Below are positions 30,984 to 36,978 of a stretch of DNA of 36,978 bases, in pieces; positions within the stretch are counted from its first letter, which is position 1, and each line of letters opens with the position of its first letter. The notes under the pieces were generated by a model. That model saw only the letters and a list, made by a program, of their open reading frames with translations, did no database searches and was not told the DNA's origin. The position numbers were made by a program, and so were the translations under genes. This stretch comes from a virus. The DNA lies in IMG/VR virus record IMGVR_UViG_3300035698_007976, positions 1 through 36,978 of that record; one strand, given 5' to 3'.

Positions 30984-31676
30984 ATGGCAACAAAAATTTA
31001 TGATACTGGTTTGGTTGAGTTTTTCGACGGTACTGTTTTAGAGCTAAAACCAATCAAGATAAAATACCTCAGAGAGTTTATGGATGAATTTCAAAAACTA
31101 AAAATGGCTACAAGCGATGACGAAGCTTTTGTGGTTTTGACTAAATGTGCATCTATATCTATGAAAGAGTTTAAAAAAGAGTTTTCGGATCCTAGCGTTC
31201 TTGAAGATAATATGGACGTCTCTACGTTATATGAAATACTAGACCTTACGGCTGGTATAAAGATAGATAAAGAAAAAAACGAAGAGGGGGAGGTCAAGAA
31301 ACAAGCCGAAGAAAGCGGATCGTCTTGGGACAACCTAGACTTGGCAGAACTAGAAGCAGAAACGTTTTTGATTGGTATCTGGAAAGATTATGAAGAGCTA
31401 GAGCTTTCTCTTTCTATGCCAGAACTTCTGGCGACCTTGAATTCTAAAAGAGATCTTGAGTATAACGAAAAGAAGTTTTTGGCAGCAATGCAGGGCGTTG
31501 ACTTAGATAAACAATCTGGAAAACAAAACGAATGGGAAAAAATGAAGGCAAAGGTTTTTAGCAAGGGCATTACAGACAACCCGAATGATATTGTTGCACT
31601 TCAAGGAGTGAACGCTCAGCAAGCTGGATTTGGCATAGGCCTAGGTCTTGGGTACGAAGACATGCGTAAAAAATAA
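30984..31676 (+). CDS. Tail assembly chaperone, long form (G-T-like)
   Basis: 230 residues. The N-terminal about 95 residues (DGTVLELKPIKIKYLREFMD, then TLYEILDLTAGIKI) match the short chaperone at 31745. The rest (WDNLDLAELEAETFLIGIWK, then MPELLATLNSKRDLEYNEKK, then AMQGVDLDK and AGFGIGLGLGYED) is the T-like extension that in many phages is reached only by a -1 programmed frameshift. Here both parts are in one frame. A slippery heptamer A-AAA-AAC (31274-31280) sits in frame at the junction. The protein should bind the tape measure and recruit tube subunits. It has no ribosome site and a leaderless-type promoter, so lower output than the short form is likely. Confidence 0.8.
   Translation: MATKIYDTGLVEFFDGTVLELKPIKIKYLREFMDEFQKLKMATSDDEAFVVLTKCASISMKEFKKEFSDPSVLEDNMDVSTLYEILDLTAGIKIDKEKNEEGEVKKQAEESGSSWDNLDLAELEAETFLIGIWKDYEELELSLSMPELLATLNSKRDLEYNEKKFLAAMQGVDLDKQSGKQNEWEKMKAKVFSKGITDNPNDIVALQGVNAQQAGFGIGLGLGYEDMRKK
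31274..31280 (+). other. Slippery heptamer A-AAA-AAC in the chaperone gene
   Basis: In the reading frame of the 30984 gene the codons are GAA AAA AAC, so the heptamer is in phase for -1 slippage. It lies where the short-form domain ends and the extension begins. A -1 shift here would lead to an Arg-rich tail of about 38 codons before a stop, which does not look like a real domain, so it may be a relic or chance in A-rich DNA. Confidence 0.4.
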
Positions 31677-31685
31677 GGCTCTCTG

Positions 31686-31694
31686 TGTTATAAT
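31686..31694 (+). promoter_or_regulatory. Extended -10 (TGTTATAAT) before the short chaperone
   Basis: TGT plus TATAAT lies 10 bases after the long chaperone's stop. The predicted start near A31701 gives a leader of about 44 bases, ending with AAGGAGG (31729-31735), 9 bases before ATG 31745. No -35 is seen. Confidence 0.55.
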
Positions 31695-31744
31695 TATATA
31701 ACCTGACAAAATAGCAATAAGCCACTACAAGGAGGAAACAACAA

Positions 31745-32059
31745 ATGGCAACAACAGTTAATGAAGAAAAAGAAATTAGCCTTATTGATGGCACGAAGCT
31801 TACGCTACGTCCATTGAAGATCTCTCTGCTTCGTTCTTTTATGAAGAAGTTTGAGGGCATTGCAGAGATAGCAGCAGATAATGACAAGTCAATGAATCTG
31901 CTTATGGAATGCGTTCAGATTGCAATGCAACAGTATAAGCCAGACATTGCTGGTGATCTAGCAGCTCTTGAAGAGAATCTAGACCTACCAACAGTTTATA
32001 GAATCGTAGAAGAGGCTTCCGGTATTAAGCTCTCTGATACATCTATTCTAAACGTATAG
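31745..32059 (+). CDS. Tail assembly chaperone, short form (G-like)
   Basis: 104 residues: DGTKLTLRPLKISLLRSFMK, then LEENLDLPTVYRIVEEASGI, then KLSDTSILNV. It aligns along its whole length with the first about 95 residues of the long chaperone (shared DGT-x-L-x-L-x-P-x-K-I-x-x-L-R-x-F-M and LE-x-N-x-D-x-x-T-x-Y-x-I). It has no extension and no slippery site at its end. Its strong AAGGAGG ribosome site and own promoter-like box suggest it is made in excess of the long form, as gpG is over gpGT in lambda. It precedes the tape measure gene by 11 bases. Confidence 0.78.
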   Translation: MATTVNEEKEISLIDGTKLTLRPLKISLLRSFMKKFEGIAEIAADNDKSMNLLMECVQIAMQQYKPDIAGDLAALEENLDLPTVYRIVEEASGIKLSDTSILNV

Positions 32060-32070
32060 GAGCCTAGTGA

Positions 32071-35000
32071 ATGGCTGATTTCCAGTCGAATATTAATGTA
32101 AACATTGATACCGCCAACGCTTTGGCAAGTATCAAAGCTTTGCAACGACAAATATCGGTCTTTCACCAGGAAATGGCACAAGGCGGGGCGGCCGCTCAGG
32201 CCTCCTCCGCCAAAATGCAGCAAACGCTTATTAATGGCATAAACGCTAGCAAGGGCTTTAGTGCTGAACTCACAACAATTTCTAGTAGTACTCAGTCTTT
32301 TACTAATGCATTAGAAAAAAACAAGCTGTCCATGGGGCAGTACTTTCGCTACTCTATGGGGGCAACCAAGACATTTGGAAGCTTCTTTAAAACAGAGTTT
32401 AACACAATTAGCAAGGTTGCTCGTGAAAGAGTCAAAGATTTACAAACACAGTACGTAAAGCTTGGCAGAGATGGAAACGGTGCGCTTCAGGCAATTAAGG
32501 TTAGGCCTCTTACTCTAGACATGAAAAGTCTGGGAACTCAGACTGCCATGGCCGCTCAAAAGCAGCAAATTTTTAATCAATTAATTAAACAGGGATCAAC
32601 AAATCTTTTAAACTTCGGTAAGAACACTCAGTGGGCCGGTAGGCAGCTTATGGTTGGCTTTACCATTCCGCTGGCAATGATGGGTGCTATTGCAATAAAA
32701 GAGTTCAAAAAAATTGAAGCACAAGTAATTAAGTTTAAACGAGTATACGGAGACATGTTCAGCACAGACGCTGATTCAGAGGAGGCGCTAGAGAATGTTA
32801 GAAGACTAGCTGACGAGTTTACAAAATATGGAATTGCGGTAGAAAAAACTATTGGACTTGCGGCAAAAGTTGCTCAGATGGGAAATGTCGGAACAGCCTT
32901 AGAACAACAGGTTATCCAGGCAACCAGGCTTTCAGTTCTTGGTGGTCTGGACCAAGAGGAGGCTCTGGATACAACAATCTCTCTTACCAATGCTTTTAAG
33001 GTAGAGGTAGAAGATCTTACAAACAAGATTAACTTCTTGAATGCAGCAGAAAACCAAACAGTACTTTCCATAGAAGATTTTAACACCGCCATTCCACTAG
33101 CTGGTTCCGTTGTCAAATCGCTGGGTGGCGAGGTAGAGGATCTAGCATTCTTCCTAACTGCCATGAGAGAAGGTGGCATTAGCGCTAGCCAAGGAGCAAA
33201 CGCACTGAAGACAAGCTTGGCAAGGCTCATTGCCCCATCCGAAGCAGCAAAACAAAGACTTTCTGAAATGGGAATCAATGTTCTGGGAATCGTTGAGGCT
33301 AATGCTGGAAACTTAAGGGGCACAGTCACCTCTCTAGCATACGCCCTAGAAAACCTAGACCCACTTTCAAAAGCAAGAGCAATTGAGCAGCTTTTTGGAA
33401 AATTCCAGTTTGCCAGGATGTCTACGCTTTTTGCAAACATTGTAGACGAGGGAAGTCAGGCAAACAAGGTTCTTGGGCTAACCGTAAATAGTGCGGAAGA
33501 GCTTGCGATTCTTGCCGAGAGAGAACTTGGCAAGGTAGAGGATTCTTCCGCAACTAAGTTCAGTAAAAGTCTAGAGAAGCTAAAAACCTCCCTGGCACCA
33601 ATTGGTGAAACGTTCTTAAAGGCAATAACCCCAATTGTAGAGTGGGTTGCAAACTTCATTAAAAAGTTTGACGAAATGGGTGAAGGAACTAAAAACTTCC
33701 TTGTTGGCCTTGCTGCTATTGGTGGAGCTATAGCCCCAGTTCTTTTGATGGCAATAGGTTTGGTCGCTAACGGTATAGCTAACCTAATCAAGTTCTTCCA
33801 GCTGATGAGCAACTATTTTTCCGGAGCCTCTGCGTCTAGCAAAACACTCGGAGAGGGGGTAAGCTATTTAACTCAGCAACAAGTAGAGCAGCTTACTGTT
33901 GCGGCGTCATTAGATCAAGTTCATAATAACCTAACACAAAGATTTACGGCAGAAACTCTTGCTGTAGACGGTCTAAGTCAGGCCTACGGAAGAGCCATTA
34001 CGACACAGAACGCATATCTAGCCTCCGCCGCAGCGTCTGCTTCTGCCCCTATCGCAGGATCATCTCGATCCGCTGCTCCCACAACAAATACATCTAGATA
34101 CAACCCCTTCTTGCCACCAAAAGGATATGCCGACGGCATTCTTTCTGTACCAGGCCCAGCCGGTGCAGGAGATGTAGTCGCCTCAATGCTTTCTCCGGGA
34201 GAAGCCGTAATCCCAGCAGACAGAGCAAAACAGTATGCTCCATTTATTAAAGGAATTATTGCCGGAAAAATTCCAGGCTTTGTAGAGGGGACACCCGGCG
34301 CCGCTGCCGCTGTGCAGACTGGTATCGGAGGAGAGAATTTTAGCTTTTCGTCACAAGCACAGGCAGACCGTGTTGCTGGACTTTACCGGGATATGGGGGA
34401 ATATGGAAAAATTCTTTTAGAAACTCTGAAAAAGTCAGCAGATCAATCGGGAGTTATTGCAGATGATTTTAGTAAAATTAAACGTGATGTAGCAGAAACA
34501 GCCGTATCACAGGGAGATTGGGACGTTCCTGGTCTATCTGCGACCAATACACAAAAAAGTCATCTTACAATGCCATTCGAGGGGGATAAAAGAACAGCGG
34601 CCCTGGGTAGTGTCGGCTTTGACAAGTTGCCAGCCGACCTGCAGAGAAACACATCGGCTGTAAGCAATCTAGTGGCAGAGCTTCCAGCCATAATAAATCA
34701 AGGACTTATAGAAAAAGTCGGTCCCGATGGTAAAGTCACCGGAGGAGTAAACTCAAGCCTGTTTGAAAAAACTTGGGAAAGTAGACCAGACAAGCTAGAT
34801 GCAACGGCTAAACAGGGTGGCCTTAATATGGCTGATCCGAAGAATGTCCAGGCCACTAGAGCTATGGACGCTGATATTCTCAAAGAAACCTCAAGGATTG
34901 CCAAAGAAAGAACGGCAGCCGGAGAAGAGGTCTTGATAACAGACAGAATACTTGCCGAAGCTACTGAAAATATAATTGCTAAAAATGAAGAGCTGGAGGG

Positions 35001-36978
35001 GGCCACCGGAGACCTTGCCAGGGTAATGCGAGAAAGAGCCAACAGCTTAGGCGAGGCCAGGTCTAACCCCGGAAAAGGTTTGGTTCAAAAATATATGGCC
35101 GAGGCCGAGGCCGGCAGGCCAGGGCTTGTCAGAACCGGCACAGGCGCAGAGCTTGGATTTAGAACCGGAGAAGTTGATGATCAGGGTAGTCCAAAAGTTG
35201 TTAGTAGAGTGGGAAGAACCGGAGAAGTCAGTAGGGCTTATGGAAGCAATGTCAGTATGCCTGGCGGTTATACAAGACAGAAAAATGTGTCACAAAAGGT
35301 TGTTGCAGATGCACTAGATGATTCCGAACTTCGTAATGAGACAATGGCAGCAGCTTTAGATGATCCACATATTAGCTCTACCAAAAATAGCAGAAAGAGC
35401 CCACATCCAAATGCAGCAATAGACGGTGCCGATGATGCAAGAGCATACAGTGAAGCAAGAGACAAGGTGCTTAGGGATCCTTATACTTCTGGCGGAGCGC
35501 CAAAACTTCCACCACCACCAGGCAGTCCGCTTGCTCCACCAACTGCTCCTCAAGTAAGTACACCAGCCCAATCGTCAAGAAAACAAAGAATTTTAGATGC
35601 AATTGGCGACAGCTCTCCAGGAAAAGCTGTAGGTAAATTTTTAGCAAAACAAAGTGGAGTAGCCGTCACCGACAGCAAGGGCCAAGTGTTCTACGATCCA
35701 AACGAAGACAAGAGTACTTGGGCTGGACAAATGGAGGCACAAAGAAAACAAGAAGAACTTTTGTTTAATCAAAAAAGACAACAAATGGTGGAAGAGTCCG
35801 CCACCAATCAAGAACTTAAAGCCGCAGGGCAAGCTGTAGAGCAGGGTGGCCAAAAGCTGGAAGTCGCCGGAGACAGTTTGCAGAATGCCCAGCAGGCAAA
35901 AGGTGGGGCTAATGCAAACGTCGCACCAGGAGGCAAACGCCGGGGCGGAAATCTTGCTGGTGGTGTTTTTGCCATGGGTTCTGCAGCAATGATGACGCAA
36001 ATGGCCGGTGGACCAGTGGGAGAAGCCGCCGGGGCAGTGGCCGCACCTTTAATGGCTCTTGGTGGAATAATGCCAATGCTGAGCAAGCTACCGCCACAAG
36101 CTCAGGCCGCAGCTCTTGCTCTTGCGGCAGTTGGATATGCCACGTATAAACTTATAACACATTTTGGAAATGTTTCCAAAAAGACTGCAGAGCTGGAAAC
36201 AGCCCTAGGCACCGGAACAAAGGCTGTTCAAAAATTTGCAGAGTTTTCCGGAAAAGTTACTTCTAAAGAAGTTATGGATAGAAGAAGAGAAGGTGGAATC
36301 GACCCCTTCCAGGTACAGCCAGGAAAAAAGACAACCGGTCAGGGATTCTTTGAGGGTGACGAAGGCACGGCCTTTGCTGAATCAGTAAAACAAGGTATTT
36401 CAACTTTAGGAACAGACCAAACAATGTCAAAGGTGGCATTGCAACTTGGCCAGGCTGTTGCCCAAGGTGCACTAGATACAAGCTCAGCAATGAGCATAGC
36501 TTCCGAAATTGGCACTCAGCTTGGAGATAGGTCTTTTGCAATTGGAGTTAATAGCCAGCTTCTTTCTTTGATAGATCCAAGCGGAAAAGATCTGCTTGTG
36601 GATCCAATAATTCTTCAAGCTAAAATTTTAGTAGAAGGCCAAGAAAACATAGATCATCTTCTTGGTGAAGGGCCAATGAATTATATAGAAGGCTTGGAAT
36701 ATTATGACGCAAGACTTACCGACGTAATAGAAGCCCACGGCTTCTTGAAATCAGTCTTTACGCAGGGGGATGCCTGGAGCGCTTGGTGGCTGGGCATAAC
36801 TGGTATAGGCGTTGCCGAGCAAAATATTGAAAGAATGACTCAGATCGTAACACAGTCTAGGGACCAACTCCAATCATATGGAGCGGCACTAGATACGGTA
36901 AGCATAGAGTATGAAAAAAGAATTGCGGATGCCACAGAAAGAGGGTGGTCTCAAACAGAAATAAGTGCTTTGGCCGAA
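32071..36978 (+). CDS. Tail tape measure protein (5' part, runs off the window)
   Basis: At least 1636 residues, open to the last base. ATG 32071 has AGGAG 8 bases upstream. Residues about 1-140 are helical. About 180-520 form the phage minor tail/tape measure domain (QWAGRQLMVGFTIPLAMMGA, then EALDTTISLTNAFKVEVEDL, then SLGGEVEDLAFFLTAMREGG). Hydrophobic helices lie at about 543-575, 1313-1340 and 1347-1363, as expected for a protein that enters the host membrane. Residues about 685-740 hold GILSVPGPAGAGDVVASMLS, then PGEAVIPADRAKQYAPF and GKIPGF, a motif common in tape measure proteins. A Pro-rich linker (LPPPPGSPLAPPTAP) is near 1145-1166. It sets tail length, and both chaperones precede it. 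No wall-cutting domain is seen in the visible part. Confidence 0.93.
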   Translation, partial: MADFQSNINVNIDTANALASIKALQRQISVFHQEMAQGGAAAQASSAKMQQTLINGINASKGFSAELTTISSSTQSFTNALEKNKLSMGQYFRYSMGATKTFGSFFKTEFNTISKVARERVKDLQTQYVKLGRDGNGALQAIKVRPLTLDMKSLGTQTAMAAQKQQIFNQLIKQGSTNLLNFGKNTQWAGRQLMVGFTIPLAMMGAIAIKEFKKIEAQVIKFKRVYGDMFSTDADSEEALENVRRLADEFTKYGIAVEKTIGLAAKVAQMGNVGTALEQQVIQATRLSVLGGLDQEEALDTTISLTNAFKVEVEDLTNKINFLNAAENQTVLSIEDFNTAIPLAGSVVKSLGGEVEDLAFFLTAMREGGISASQGANALKTSLARLIAPSEAAKQRLSEMGINVLGIVEANAGNLRGTVTSLAYALENLDPLSKARAIEQLFGKFQFARMSTLFANIVDEGSQANKVLGLTVNSAEELAILAERELGKVEDSSATKFSKSLEKLKTSLAPIGETFLKAITPIVEWVANFIKKFDEMGEGTKNFLVGLAAIGGAIAPVLLMAIGLVANGIANLIKFFQLMSNYFSGASASSKTLGEGVSYLTQQQVEQLTVAASLDQVHNNLTQRFTAETLAVDGLSQAYGRAITTQNAYLASAAASASAPIAGSSRSAAPTTNTSRYNPFLPPKGYADGILSVPGPAGAGDVVASMLSPGEAVIPADRAKQYAPFIKGIIAGKIPGFVEGTPGAAAAVQTGIGGENFSFSSQAQADRVAGLYRDMGEYGKILLETLKKSADQSGVIADDFSKIKRDVAETAVSQGDWDVPGLSATNTQKSHLTMPFEGDKRTAALGSVGFDKLPADLQRNTSAVSNLVAELPAIINQGLIEKVGPDGKVTGGVNSSLFEKTWESRPDKLDATAKQGGLNMADPKNVQATRAMDADILKETSRIAKERTAAGEEVLITDRILAEATENIIAKNEELEGATGDLARVMRERANSLGEARSNPGKGLVQKYMAEAEAGRPGLVRTGTGAELGFRTGEVDDQGSPKVVSRVGRTGEVSRAYGSNVSMPGGYTRQKNVSQKVVADALDDSELRNETMAAALDDPHISSTKNSRKSPHPNAAIDGADDARAYSEARDKVLRDPYTSGGAPKLPPPPGSPLAPPTAPQVSTPAQSSRKQRILDAIGDSSPGKAVGKFLAKQSGVAVTDSKGQVFYDPNEDKSTWAGQMEAQRKQEELLFNQKRQQMVEESATNQELKAAGQAVEQGGQKLEVAGDSLQNAQQAKGGANANVAPGGKRRGGNLAGGVFAMGSAAMMTQMAGGPVGEAAGAVAAPLMALGGIMPMLSKLPPQAQAAALALAAVGYATYKLITHFGNVSKKTAELETALGTGTKAVQKFAEFSGKVTSKEVMDRRREGGIDPFQVQPGKKTTGQGFFEGDEGTAFAESVKQGISTLGTDQTMSKVALQLGQAVAQGALDTSSAMSIASEIGTQLGDRSFAIGVNSQLLSLIDPSGKDLLVDPIILQAKILVEGQENIDHLLGEGPMNYIEGLEYYDARLTDVIEAHGFLKSVFTQGDAWSAWWLGITGIGVAEQNIERMTQIVTQSRDQLQSYGAALDTVSIEYEKRIADATERGWSQTEISALAE

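Noticed and set aside
32874-33440. 188-codon open frame on the - strand
   Set aside because: It lies inside the best conserved part of the tape measure protein and has a low-complexity Ser/Ala composition.
1-36978. tRNA genes, CRISPR arrays, insertion sequences or integrase/attachment sites
   Set aside because: I looked for cloverleaf-like gaps, regularly spaced repeats and transposase or recombinase motifs. Gene spacing is too tight and none was seen.

Overview
This window is a stretch of the structural gene block of a tailed double-stranded DNA phage (Caudoviricetes). Every supported gene lies on the + strand. It is densely packed, with most gaps under 30 bases and many one-base or ATGA-type overlaps, and moderately AT-rich. 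Three things point to a phage: an HK97-type head module (portal, prohead protease with scaffold, major capsid protein), a siphovirus-like tail module (major tail tube protein, tail assembly chaperones, tape measure), and a large set of tail-fibre or adhesin proteins. I see no tail sheath gene between the tube protein and the tape measure, so a long non-contractile tail is the best guess. Sequence style in several fibre proteins recalls aquatic phages (marine cyanophage-type structural domains). The head and chaperone genes recall large actinobacteriophages. Start codons placed 6-7 bases after TATAAT-like boxes would suit a host that tolerates leaderless mRNAs, such as a low-GC actinobacterium. 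The host assignment is inference only.

Layout. 1-320: the end of an upstream coiled-coil gene, an AT-repeat tract, two small palindromes and a strong hairpin terminator. 357-986: a secreted M23 peptidase, probably lytic. 1012-9972: a cassette of eleven small to medium tail or fibre proteins, including glycine-rich adhesins, an FN3/Ig-domain adhesin and an Mtd-like N-terminal domain protein. 9962-22600: two giant virion proteins of 3007 and 1195 aa. 22619-27131: a conserved hypothetical, portal, protease/scaffold (with an apparent internal start for free scaffold) and major capsid protein, ended by a terminator. 27218-30215: head-tail connector, stopper and tail-completion genes. 30293-30919: major tail tube protein with its own terminator. 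30984-36978: two related tail assembly chaperones and the tape measure protein, which runs off the right edge.

How it works together. The right half makes the head, neck and tail tube. The left half makes the parts that decorate the tail tip and bind the cell. Expression looks tuned gene by gene: about half of the starts have a TATAAT-like box a few bases upstream, often overlapping the previous stop codon, and no recognisable -35. Only the capsid and tail-tube genes, the two needed in most copies, have switched almost wholly to CGY arginine codons, and each is followed by a terminator with the same C(UAAC)G loop. The most notable points are this promoter series, the unfused long and short tail chaperones that seem to replace the usual programmed frameshift, the scaffold start inside the protease gene, and the 3007-aa repeat protein. 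No terminase, replication, integration, tRNA or CRISPR feature is visible.
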